Source: Coxiellaceae bacterium
GTDB taxonomy: Bacteria; Pseudomonadota; Gammaproteobacteria; Coxiellales; Coxiellaceae
Reading direction: 5' to 3'
DNA: 64,000 nt
Assembly: GCA_029212925.1 (NCBI GenBank)
Contig: JARGOB010000003.1
Span: 186,001-250,000 of the forward strand
Shown: piece by piece, positions 43,017 to 51,356 of the stretch
How positions within the stretch are numbered: position 1 is the stretch's first letter
Layout: the number at the start of each line of letters is the position of its first letter
Position numbers and translations under genes: made by a program
Notes under the pieces: generated by a model
What the model saw: only the letters and a program-made list of their open reading frames with translations
Databases searched by the model: none
What the model was told of the DNA's origin: nothing

Positions 43017-44127
43017 TGTCCAGCATCCTTGTTAATTCATTTAATGCATACCAACAGATAGATTCACACGCCATACCTGGCATGCGTTTCCCGCGGTAGG
43101 GGACCTTGATAGCGTGATCAATCACTGTGCCATCGCAATTAATCGTAATACCTATAGTATCAAGATCAACGGTCTCGTTTTGTTGCCAATAACTATCAAA
43201 ACCCGATAGCGCAATATGAAGGCCGCACTCATCATCAGCCTGAGGGTGAAAATTGATTTTGCTATCAGTGTCCGGTGTATGCAACAACTGTTCTAATCGA
43301 CCGCCAGTGATGGGGTCTTCTATGTGCAGTTGTATATCGTGCTGCTTAATCCATGTGATCAATTGATCGCTAGCGGTTTGGCGGTCTTCACTAACCACCT
43401 TGTCACCAACAATTCTCATGATTTTATCGTATACGCTACGTAATGCATCAAAGTCAGCGCAGTGACATTTTACTTCCAGGTAAGGGTAATCAGCACGGTA
43501 ACCAATATCGACATCCGTGTCTTGCACAATTTTATCTAATGTTTCAGCTACCACGCCTTCGCTAACACCGAGTAATAACCAGCTTTGGCGATGTATCACT
43601 GCAGGGAATTTGCGCTTAATTAAATCGGGCAATACCTGTTTTTCAAACATCGGTATGCATTCATTCGGTGGGCCAGGCAGCATATACACCATCGTGCCTT
43701 TACTCTCAAGCTTGCAACCATTCGCCGTGCCATAATGATTCGGTAAAATCGCCGCGCCTTGTGGAAATAAACACTGCTGCTTGTTCGAAACGGGAATGTC
43801 TAACTTGAATTTTTTCAAACGTTCTTCAATCATCTGCCAACTGTCTTCATCAAACTTCAATGCTTGATGCACAGCCTTACCCAATGCAAATCGGGTAATG
43901 TCATCAGAAGTAGGCCCTAAACCACCAATCGTAATCAATGCATCGTGATTAGCCAGTAAAAATTCCATTGAAGTCAGTAAATCATGGTCACAATCAGCAG
44001 CCACCATATGATTGCCCGGTTGCATGTCATGCTCTATTAATAGTTGTGCGATTTTTTGTGCGTTGGTGTTAAGGATGTCTCCATTGATAATCTCGTCACC
44101 CGTCCCTAGTAATGCTATTTTTTTCAA
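42985..44127 (-). CDS. cinA: CinA-like protein with degenerate C-terminal PncC domain
   Basis: The N-terminal COG1058 (molybdopterin-binding-like) domain is intact: LLGTGDEIINGDILNTNAQ at the start, IGGLGPTSDDITR near 67-79 and VYMLPGPPNECIPMF. In full CinA proteins the C-terminal domain is a nicotinamide-nucleotide amidohydrolase with a catalytic Ser in an E-S-C-T-G-G block. Here the matching position reads IEDPITGGRLEQLL near 267-280, so the Ser is replaced and amidase activity is unlikely. The gene sits three bases after fdxA and overlaps hutG. The protein may keep only the ADP-ribose pyrophosphatase-type N-terminal function. Confidence 0.85.
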   Translation of the reverse strand: MKKIALLGTGDEIINGDILNTNAQKIAQLLIEHDMQPGNHMVAADCDHDLLTSMEFLLANHDALITIGGLGPTSDDITRFALGKAVHQALKFDEDSWQMIEERLKKFKLDIPVSNKQQCLFPQGAAILPNHYGTANGCKLESKGTMVYMLPGPPNECIPMFEKQVLPDLIKRKFPAVIHRQSWLLLGVSEGVVAETLDKIVQDTDVDIGYRADYPYLEVKCHCADFDALRSVYDKIMRIVGDKVVSEDRQTASDQLITWIKQHDIQLHIEDPITGGRLEQLLHTPDTDSKINFHPQADDECGLHIALSGFDSYWQQNETVDLDTIGITINCDGTVIDHAIKVPYRGKRMPGMACESICWYALNELTRMLDNGAESLHTTQ

Positions 44128-44130
44128 TAA

Positions 44131-44454
44131 CTACTCCTCTAACAGCTTCAATTTATCCGGTACCTCATCCCACTCTTTAGCATTCGGTGGTGGATCCTTC
44201 TTGATCGTGATCACCGGCCATTTCTGGCTCAAGCGCTCATTCAGCTCAAGGTAGGGTGCCTGCTCATCACTGAGGTCATCTTCAGCCAAAATGGCATCAA
44301 TTGGGCACTCTGGTACACATAAGTTACAGTCGATGCACTCTTCAGGGTCGATCACCAGCATATTTGGCCCCTCATGGAAACAATCCACTGGGCAGACTTC
44401 AACGCAGTCCGTGTATTTACATTTAATGCATTTATCGATGACAACAAAGGTCAT
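44131..44454 (-). CDS. fdxA: Seven-iron ferredoxin
   Basis: A 107-residue electron carrier with one [3Fe-4S] and one [4Fe-4S] cluster. The first motif is [18 protein letters not shown] and the second [16 protein letters not shown], followed by the C-terminal extension usual for FdxA ([13 protein letters not shown]). In many gammaproteobacteria fdxA lies near mutS and cinA; here mutS is missing between them. It is the first gene of the six-gene minus-strand operon and has a good promoter. Confidence 0.95.
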   Translation of the reverse strand: MTFVVIDKCIKCKYTDCVEVCPVDCFHEGPNMLVIDPEECIDCNLCVPECPIDAILAEDDLSDEQAPYLELNERLSQKWPVITIKKDPPPNAKEWDEVPDKLKLLEE

Positions 44455-44495
44455 TGGTTAAATCCTTAGCAATTATAAGCCGTTTGAATAGGCGG

Positions 44496-44524
44496 ATTAT
44501 ACACAACTCGGTATGGCCATACAA
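44496..44524 (-). promoter_or_regulatory. Candidate promoter of the fdxA-cinA-hutGIUH operon
   Basis: Read on the minus strand, TTGTAT (44524-44519) and a perfect TATAAT (44501-44496) are separated by 17 bases. The start would fall near 44489, giving a 34-base leader before ATG 44454. No palindromic HutC-like operator is evident, so constitutive expression is likely. Confidence 0.6.
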
Positions 44525-44534
44525 AATAAATTGC

Positions 44535-47126
44535 CTAGTACAGTGGTGTTAAAGTAGGTTTGCTTGGCACTTGTAGCCATGTTGTCAGTTTTTTGGCTAA
44601 AGCAGATTTGGGAGATATATCGATGACGCCCTGCAATGCGAGTTGTGTTTCTGCTTGATTGCCCCATGTATTAAGTTGTCTCAGTGTTACTAATTGACGT
44701 CGATTTGCTGCTAATTTTTGGGGGCCTCCACATAGCATGGGTAAGCATCTACGTGGCATCGGTGTATCGGTTAAATATCCCATAACGACTATTGCGCTTG
44801 CGATACTACGGTGTGAGCGATGACTGCGAATATGATGGTTAAAAAATACTTTGTCCTGCTGAATGATTGCTAGCTTATTTTCTTCAGGTATGTCAGCTTG
44901 TAACACCGCCGATGCTAATGCAGTCGGCAGTGCGAGGTCGCTTGAAACGACGGTCCTAAACCATGGTATTGCAGGGTTGTCGTTATATAATTGTGTAATA
45001 AACTGTGCTAAATACGGTTGTTTACTATGCTGGCATGCGGCGAGGTATCGTAAAACACGGATTTGGGTTTCAGTGCTAGCGGTGTTAAAGCGATCAGTCA
45101 TGGCGAAAAATAATTCTGGGCTTACTCGCTCCTCAACATAGTTATTCAAATCTGTTTTTATACATAGTCGGCTTAATAGGTCTACGGGCCATTGCGTACT
45201 AAAGCCGACGAATTGATAGGCGTACGGATGAAGGCTTATTCTGTTTGGAGTGGCGGCAGGATCGGCTCCTTTATCTAATAGGTAAGTGGTCATGGGTCTA
45301 TTGTTTAGCTGTATCACGGTTGATAAAAGCGTTATTGTGCGGCCTTGATTTAACATAGCAGCAGTTGGTTCACCAAATACTGCCTGCAGTTGATCGGCTG
45401 TCCATAATCCTGAAACTACAGCACTGTAAAATATATCGTTGCCATTGTGATCGGTCTTGCTTAGGTCGCCGCCTAAGTTTACAAAGTATTGTACTGTTTC
45501 AATCTGCCCGAGTAACGCGGCTTGTCTTAGTGGTGATTGACGCGGCGACCTTATATTAAATAGGTTGAGGGCGGTGTCATTGTTTATGATACTGGCATTT
45601 AATACTGGAAAACTCGAATACCTATCTACAATGTTTTTGCCTCCGGAAATCGCAGCTAATAAATCAGTTGTAATCTCATCCTCTGCCTCGCGCTTGTTCT
45701 CCAATTCATGTTCGGAGTAAGTGCTATTGCTTTCGTCTTTGCCGGCTTTTATATCACGGATGCGTCCTGCATATAGGTGAATAAACTCCGCTTTCGCACT
45801 TGATTTTTCTAGCGCATACTTTAATGCTAATGCGCCGAGTAGTGCTGAGAGTGCACCCTGAGCCGTTTGATAGTTAACCGTATAGCCATTAAGTGCGTCA
45901 CCTCCTGGCACCAGCAGTGTTTTTTCGCTTAAAGTTGTTACCGGTTTTTTTACGCCAGGAGTAAATACAATTTCGAACCCTGCAATACGTAATTGTTCGC
46001 GCCTTTCACGTCGTGCACGGTCTTCGTCTGCTTTGGTTGGGTCGTCTTTCGATCTTATGCCAGTGCCTTTAACTGTTAAATGGGTGATAAGATCAATAGG
46101 GAGTATGCGTTGCAGCACTAGCATATGCCATTGCATAAGGGCTTTGCGTTTGTCTGCTTCATCGGCGATGCTTAACAGGCTGCTAGGTGTTTGTACGCCA
46201 ATATATAAGCCTTTTTTTAAAGGAATAATGCGAGCAATGGGGAAGTGGGGTTCGCGCCAACCCAGTGCAATGAAATCAGTGAGCGGCGGTTGGGTGATGT
46301 TGATTTGCCTTCTTGAGCGCCTCAATCTATCTCCGCTGTAGTTGTGTAATAAGTAATCATCAAGTTCTGCAGTGGTATCGTAGGTGCCGACACTGTGTGC
46401 TTGATGCAGTAGTGATGGTGGGGTGTAAGTATCGATTTTGATTCTTGCGTCTGGCGGTAAGTTATCGTTAATATGCGCTACAACTCCCCTTGTGCTGCTG
46501 CGTGCACCGTCGAGAGCAAATAGAGCATCTGGATGAATCGTGTCAGCAGGGGTGTCATCGACCGCTAATGTGATAGCGCCATCTGCCGCAATGTGTTTTA
46601 TCGCACCTAATGGCGCCACTTCTTCGTCACGTTTTTTGAAAATAAAGCGACAGCGCGGATCACCGGCAGTTAACTGTACTAGTCGATGAAATAGCAATTG
46701 CTCTAAATGTTTTATTTCAACAGACAGGTAGTGTTGCTGATGAAATAAAGCAAGCGCTGTGGGGTCGTTTAATGATCGCGTTAGGCCGCTAGAGCGGTGC
46801 GCTTTAAAATACGGCCGTATCTCTTCTTCAGTGCCTGATCTTTTGCCCAGTAGTGACTGAACTTGACGGTTAATACCGCTTATGCCGGTTTCGTCCGGTA
46901 CGATACTCGTTAATTCTTCTAGTATGTAAAGGCATAGTGATTGTTCAATGCGTAACCCTTGCTCTCGACTGTATTTGCCAGAACGTTCGCCGATAACTGT
47001 TAGTGTGAAGTCAGGGTCGTGGCTCCGTGCTAGCCACAGAGAAATGGCATAGGCTAGGCCGCCTGGACCATCACCAATAACTACAGCATTATTTAACCAA
47101 TGTTTATCCTCTGTTGCGCTTCGCAT
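44535..47126 (-). CDS. Flavin monooxygenase-like protein fused to ankyrin-like repeats
   Basis: The N-terminal 440 residues have the three landmarks of class A flavoprotein monooxygenases: the dinucleotide fold VVIGDGPGGLAYA near 15-27, DALFALDGARSSTRG near 198-212, and LLVPGGDALNGYTVNYQTA near 400-418. The segment KYSREQGLRIEQ after the first strand recalls MICAL proteins (SRNN-LHLW). From about 520 to 650 ankyrin-like units follow (SPLRQAALLGQIETVQYFVN, RPMTTYLLDKGADP). The remaining 200 residues are helical. There is no signal peptide. A host protein oxidised by a secreted enzyme is a reasonable guess, unproven. No ribosome site is seen before ATG 47126. Confidence 0.8.
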   Translation of the reverse strand: MRSATEDKHWLNNAVVIGDGPGGLAYAISLWLARSHDPDFTLTVIGERSGKYSREQGLRIEQSLCLYILEELTSIVPDETGISGINRQVQSLLGKRSGTEEEIRPYFKAHRSSGLTRSLNDPTALALFHQQHYLSVEIKHLEQLLFHRLVQLTAGDPRCRFIFKKRDEEVAPLGAIKHIAADGAITLAVDDTPADTIHPDALFALDGARSSTRGVVAHINDNLPPDARIKIDTYTPPSLLHQAHSVGTYDTTAELDDYLLHNYSGDRLRRSRRQINITQPPLTDFIALGWREPHFPIARIIPLKKGLYIGVQTPSSLLSIADEADKRKALMQWHMLVLQRILPIDLITHLTVKGTGIRSKDDPTKADEDRARRERREQLRIAGFEIVFTPGVKKPVTTLSEKTLLVPGGDALNGYTVNYQTAQGALSALLGALALKYALEKSSAKAEFIHLYAGRIRDIKAGKDESNSTYSEHELENKREAEDEITTDLLAAISGGKNIVDRYSSFPVLNASIINNDTALNLFNIRSPRQSPLRQAALLGQIETVQYFVNLGGDLSKTDHNGNDIFYSAVVSGLWTADQLQAVFGEPTAAMLNQGRTITLLSTVIQLNNRPMTTYLLDKGADPAATPNRISLHPYAYQFVGFSTQWPVDLLSRLCIKTDLNNYVEERVSPELFFAMTDRFNTASTETQIRVLRYLAACQHSKQPYLAQFITQLYNDNPAIPWFRTVVSSDLALPTALASAVLQADIPEENKLAIIQQDKVFFNHHIRSHRSHRSIASAIVVMGYLTDTPMPRRCLPMLCGGPQKLAANRRQLVTLRQLNTWGNQAETQLALQGVIDISPKSALAKKLTTWLQVPSKPTLTPLY

Positions 47127-47358
47127 ATTGCTTTAATACCGGTATATGTTTTTAGTGTGTTTTCAATGTGGATAATTGTACAGAGGGAAGCTTAATATAA
47201 TCTTAGATTCAAAAAATGACAGGCTAAAGTGTTGTTTAGCTGTATATAGTAACTCATTGTTTTATTTGTTTTTATTTTTGTGTGTGTTTGAGGACAGTTA
47301 ATCTGGAATTAATAGTACTCAAGTATAATGTCAGCGAGTGAATTATAGAGTGCAGATC

Positions 47359-49932
47359 ATGTCGAGAGAAGGGTATAGTAGCGCGGGGTTAGTCGGATTG
47401 TATCGAAGAGCCAGTGATGGTCATCCTGGTGCGCTGCCTGAATTGCAGGAAAATTATGGGTTATTGAACGCATCACTGGAGCGTGCGCTAGGACCGACTA
47501 TTGATTTACCGCCTGTGCGCATGCCTATCGTTCCACGAGCACTATTGGATCATTATTTGCAGATGTATAAACGCAGCCCTGGTTGGTATGCGCAACTCCC
47601 TGGTGTCGGCTTGCGGTCAAATAATTTGAAACGATTAGATGCATGTTTACCGACTTTTCAATCTTTGTTGTCTGAAGATAATACCCGTGAAATGTTATCG
47701 ATTGCGTGGAAGGTAACTGAGATTACCGCTGCAACAAAAGCATCGCACCGTGCGCAAACTTATATTGCAAGTTTAATTAATGAGACCAATCCATTGACCT
47801 ATCTTAATCAGCTGTGTGACATTCAGGTGAGTCGCGCCCCTGATGCAAGCGAAGTGTTTCAGCAATGTATGCTGGCGCATGTCAACAATTTTCCGCAAGC
47901 TAATATCCTTAATTTAGCGTTAGAGTGTAACCGCGATGTTTTAGTGGTTGCGATGCTGGGTGTGGCAGTAGCCGGCAGTGATCAACGTAAGATGATGGTT
48001 AATGTTTATGTTAGATATGTAAAACAACAGCTAGAAATTTTAAAACGATTAGATCCTAGTGATCATGCGGATTATCAAAAGGAGCTTAATCGATTAACCT
48101 CGATGACCACGCAGGTTATTGCAACACAAGACACACACAATAATCAGCTGTTGACGCTCAGTCGATTATTGTATTCACAAAACCCTATAAAGGCAGATGC
48201 TGCCTCTGGTTATTTTCAAATACTGCAACTAATGCCGGATGATGAAAAAACTGAAGCGGATAGGTATGAAATAGCTGCATTGTGTCAGATTGCGTATAAC
48301 AAAGGTGACAGATCACACCCTGTTCGGATGGGGTACGCTTGGTTACAGAGCACCGGTGAAAACGGCATTACATTTAATCCAGTCGAAGCGTGCAAATTGG
48401 CTTATGAGGTCGCGTCAGAGTTAAAAGAAAAGACTCCCAGTACATTATTCAATCTGATAAATGAGATGCATAAAATTTACCGTCAAGATGATCCTGTAGT
48501 CATTGCAATGCTAATTGACATGTACCGCAACGGTTATGGTTGTGAGGCCTCTGACGATCAAGCTATGTATTATCTACGACGATTAGCTGATATGGGGGAT
48601 ATGTCAGCTTTTTATACGGTATTTCCCCGCGTTTCATTAATGGAGGCATTTGAACTTGCAAAAGCTGACTGCCGTGCCGCTTTTTTGCATATCGAACGGC
48701 TAAGCCGCGACAATTTTTTTGCCGCGCGATTCGTGACCCGGTGTTATCAACACGGTTATGGCACTTGTGATAGATTGCCCTCATTGACTAGGCGAGGCAT
48801 ATTCGCTGCTGCGCCATCACAGGCAGTTGTACCATTTGATTCAGGTATGTTAGAAAATCGACGAAGGGTCAGGCGCTTTAACGGCGGGTTTGCTTTTTTA
48901 TACCTTCAGATTAATGCCAATAGCATGATGGTGGGCGTAAAAGATAAACCCTATGCGATAGATGATCATATGGCTTACGAAACTAATGTGGGCTTGGAAG
49001 TAAATGTTGCTATTAATACGGTGGCAGAGCATACCAAAAAATACATTGATCGTATGGCGGATGGCCCTGAAAAGCGGCGCTGGCAAGTTATCCAACAAGA
49101 TCTTTTGTATATGGAAAAAGCGTATAAGCCTATACAGTTGCAGCAGCAATTAGACGCTGGGCATATGGTGAGTCTTCGCAGCGGTTGGCCTCAGCACAGT
49201 ATTGCAATGTCAGTGTTTCAATTGGGTGGTTTATATTATCTTGCTTACAGCAATCAGGGCGATGCAGGTGATTCAAGTATTCATTATTTTCAGATTCAGG
49301 ATACATCTAAGCTCGCAGACCGTGATTGGTTACAAGCAATACAAAAGTCAAGTTACGACAGTGGCTATATGACCAGTTTTGATAATAGCTTGCCTGGTTT
49401 GGCTCAAGACTTAAATCTATTAATGATCTGCAGTATAGATAAAACATTACAAAGCGCGGGGAATTGTGCGTTAAAAGCGGGTTATTCCGCTGTGTTGCAT
49501 AATCTTATTTTCCAGCAAGTAAAAAGTAATCGCAGTGCTGGTCACTATGATGGGGGGTTGACCTCAGGAGAGCTTGCGTTGGCAGATACGCATACAAAAG
49601 CAGTGGATTATAAACCATGGCGCTTATTTTTGCGTGAAAGTGCTATGGAGGTGTTGTGTGATCTTGGGTTGCATGCGCGAGGTAATCATATGGTAGTTGA
49701 GCCAGAGCAGCATTTTAATTTAATGGGTCATGCGATTGATGCCGTACAAGCAAAGTTTTCAGCAGATGATGCCGAAACGCAAGCGGCTCGCGATGCTATC
49801 CTGAGTCCGGTGATGGATTTTATTCTTCACCCACGTTGTCATTATGATGATGACTTAACCGATGCCATTAAAGCTAAAATTGTCTCGACCTCACCGCATT
49901 TGATTGAAGCGCCTGCAAGCCCTGTGGTATAG
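47359..49932 (+). CDS. Sel1-like repeat protein with putative CE-clan-like cysteine protease domain
   Basis: The 857-residue protein is helical through about 480, with Sel1-like units such as LIDMYRNGYGCEASDDQAM and FVTRCYQHGYGTCDR. The C-terminal part (about 560-800) has the order SGWPQHSIAM (His 613), YYLAYSNQGD (Asn 632) and LQSAGNCALKAG (Gln 698, Cys 703). A His, Asp/Asn, Gln, Cys order is that of CE-clan enzymes such as Ulp1 proteases and YopJ acetyltransferases. I remember similar blocks in Legionella proteins of unknown function. ATG 47359 is preferred to GTG 47338 because GAG lies eight bases before it and a TATAAT at 47324 gives a short leader. Confidence 0.8.
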   Translation: MSREGYSSAGLVGLYRRASDGHPGALPELQENYGLLNASLERALGPTIDLPPVRMPIVPRALLDHYLQMYKRSPGWYAQLPGVGLRSNNLKRLDACLPTFQSLLSEDNTREMLSIAWKVTEITAATKASHRAQTYIASLINETNPLTYLNQLCDIQVSRAPDASEVFQQCMLAHVNNFPQANILNLALECNRDVLVVAMLGVAVAGSDQRKMMVNVYVRYVKQQLEILKRLDPSDHADYQKELNRLTSMTTQVIATQDTHNNQLLTLSRLLYSQNPIKADAASGYFQILQLMPDDEKTEADRYEIAALCQIAYNKGDRSHPVRMGYAWLQSTGENGITFNPVEACKLAYEVASELKEKTPSTLFNLINEMHKIYRQDDPVVIAMLIDMYRNGYGCEASDDQAMYYLRRLADMGDMSAFYTVFPRVSLMEAFELAKADCRAAFLHIERLSRDNFFAARFVTRCYQHGYGTCDRLPSLTRRGIFAAAPSQAVVPFDSGMLENRRRVRRFNGGFAFLYLQINANSMMVGVKDKPYAIDDHMAYETNVGLEVNVAINTVAEHTKKYIDRMADGPEKRRWQVIQQDLLYMEKAYKPIQLQQQLDAGHMVSLRSGWPQHSIAMSVFQLGGLYYLAYSNQGDAGDSSIHYFQIQDTSKLADRDWLQAIQKSSYDSGYMTSFDNSLPGLAQDLNLLMICSIDKTLQSAGNCALKAGYSAVLHNLIFQQVKSNRSAGHYDGGLTSGELALADTHTKAVDYKPWRLFLRESAMEVLCDLGLHARGNHMVVEPEQHFNLMGHAIDAVQAKFSADDAETQAARDAILSPVMDFILHPRCHYDDDLTDAIKAKIVSTSPHLIEAPASPVV

Positions 49933-49965
49933 TGTGCGCCAATTACACAGAATGAGGGCGTAGAC

Positions 49966-50196
49966 ATGATGCAAGCCGACACTATAGCCGAGTGGATCCA
50001 GCAAGGTTTACCAGACAGCACAGTCTCGGTTGATGGCGATGGTCATCACTTTGAAGCGGTGATTGTCTGCGCTGAATTTGAAGGTAAAAACACCATGGCA
50101 CGTCACCGTATGGTCTATGCCACCTTAGGTGAAAAGATGGGTAATGAGATCCATGCCTTATCAATGAAAACCTTAACCCCAGCCGAATCACAATAA
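49966..50196 (+). CDS. ibaG: BolA/IbaG family protein
   Basis: A 76-residue BolA-fold protein, with the conserved HHFEAVIVCAEFEGKN segment containing the metal-ligand His, the RHRMVYATLG loop and a C-terminal HALSMKTLTP. BolA proteins bind [2Fe-2S] clusters together with monothiol glutaredoxins, and the partner grxD follows after 12 bases, which supports the call. ATG 49966 has AGGGCG upstream; a second ATG follows directly. Confidence 0.93.
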   Translation: MMQADTIAEWIQQGLPDSTVSVDGDGHHFEAVIVCAEFEGKNTMARHRMVYATLGEKMGNEIHALSMKTLTPAESQ

Positions 50197-50208
50197 GCGA
50201 GAAATATA

Positions 50209-50514
50209 ATGAGCATTAATGAAAAAATCCAAGCAATTATCGACGAAAACGACGTAGTGTTATTTATGAAGGGCACTTCTGATTTTCCGCAGTGTGGTTT
50301 TTCAGGCCGTGTCGCTCAAATTCTTAAGCAGAATGGCGCTAGCTATAAAGACGTTAACGTGCTTGAAGACCCTGAGCTGCGTGAAGGCATTAAGCAATTT
50401 TCACAATGGCCGACGATTCCGCAGTTATATGTCAAAGGCGAATTTATCGGCGGCTGTGATATCGTGGTTGAGATGAATGACGCTAATGAATTAGCGCCAT
50501 TATTTTCAAGTTAA
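50209..50514 (+). CDS. grxD: Monothiol glutaredoxin Grx4
   Basis: GrxD carries and transfers [2Fe-2S] clusters. The active-site motif CGFS is visible in PQCGFSGRV near 28-36, along with KGTSDFP, the [19 protein letters not shown] thioredoxin-fold core (cis-Pro) and a helical end. The length of 101 residues is normal for the single-domain type. It forms an operon with ibaG. Confidence 0.95.
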   Translation: MSINEKIQAIIDENDVVLFMKGTSDFPQCGFSGRVAQILKQNGASYKDVNVLEDPELREGIKQFSQWPTIPQLYVKGEFIGGCDIVVEMNDANELAPLFSS

Positions 50515-50568
50515 TTGTTAGTCAAAGTCTTATATATTAAATCAGTTACATACGACATGATCACTGCG

Positions 50569-50596
50569 AATGATAGTATCATATGATACTATCATT
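50569..50596. promoter_or_regulatory. Perfect 28-bp AT-rich palindrome
   Basis: AATGATAGTATCAT is followed directly by its reverse complement ATGATACTATCATT (14 plus 14 bases, no spacer). It lies 55 bases after the grxD stop. It may be an operator for a dimeric regulator; the lack of GC pairs and of a T-run argues against a terminator. Confidence 0.6.
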
Positions 50597-50640
50597 ACGT
50601 GTGACAACGTATGCCTTTAATCATTCAGTATCAATATAAT

Positions 50641-50709
50641 CAATAAATGAGCTTAGCTGATAGCAAACTTGATCCAATTTGCTAACTAAGCTTAGAAGTG
50701 CATTTATTG
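50641..50709. other. Three-tier hairpin downstream of grxD
   Basis: CAATAAATG (50641-50649) pairs perfectly with CATTTATTG (50701-50709); GCTTAG (50651-50656) with CTAAGC (50686-50691); AGCAAA (50662-50667) with TTTGCT (50678-50683). The nested stems form one long arm with two internal loops. It lies 83 bases before the next gene and could be a small RNA or a leader structure. Confidence 0.5.
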
Positions 50710-50791
50710 CTTGTTTAAGTTGAGTTTAGCGGCTAGTTTGTTTGCAGTGGAGTGACAGGAGATGTAATAGAATAATATATGAGGTATTAAA

Positions 50792-51214
50792 GTGAGTAAC
50801 ATGAAATCAACAATTTTATCAATACTGGTGGGCCTCGGTTTGTTAACTGTGTCGAGTCTAAGCTTTGCCGATTGTCCACAGCCGAATGAAATTCAAATGG
50901 ATGCGAATAAATATTGGGTGAGTCAAGCAGGGGCGGACACATGGAAATCACAACAGCCAGCCTCAGCAGGGCGACAAATAGATACATTTAAACAAGCCTT
51001 CACTGTTGCATATGACACGACAGATTATCCGCCAACGATCTACAAAGGCATGGTGTGTATGTATAAAGATAACACTGGGAAATTAGTGCAGTTGATTGAA
51101 ATGACGCCTAGAATCCACCAGTTGCGTGAGTTTGGTGTCGGTCATTGGCAGCGAATGACGACGATCTATGCTAACTGTATGGCTGACGACATTCGTAGTT
51201 GTTCATTTAGTTAA
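50792..51214 (+). CDS. Small secreted protein, unknown function
   Basis: The 140-residue product has a clear signal peptide (MSNMKSTILSILVGLGLLTV, then SSLSFA before the mature DCPQPNE). The mature part is about 110 residues with four Cys and several Trp/Tyr residues (NKYWVSQAGADTWKS), which suggests a disulfide-bonded periplasmic or exported domain, perhaps DUF3757-like as in Legionella. GTG 50792 is supported by GAGG eight bases upstream. Confidence 0.75.
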   Translation: MSNMKSTILSILVGLGLLTVSSLSFADCPQPNEIQMDANKYWVSQAGADTWKSQQPASAGRQIDTFKQAFTVAYDTTDYPPTIYKGMVCMYKDNTGKLVQLIEMTPRIHQLREFGVGHWQRMTTIYANCMADDIRSCSFS

Positions 51215-51356
51215 TGGGCGTATGTTGGAAGGGATTCCAGCATGATTTAAAGCTGGATATTCTAGGTGTTAAGTTTAAGCATTAATATAATCAATAAGTC
51301 GAAATTAAAAATAAGCGTTTCTTGGGGTTGTTCATTGTCTGTACAATTTGCCTATT

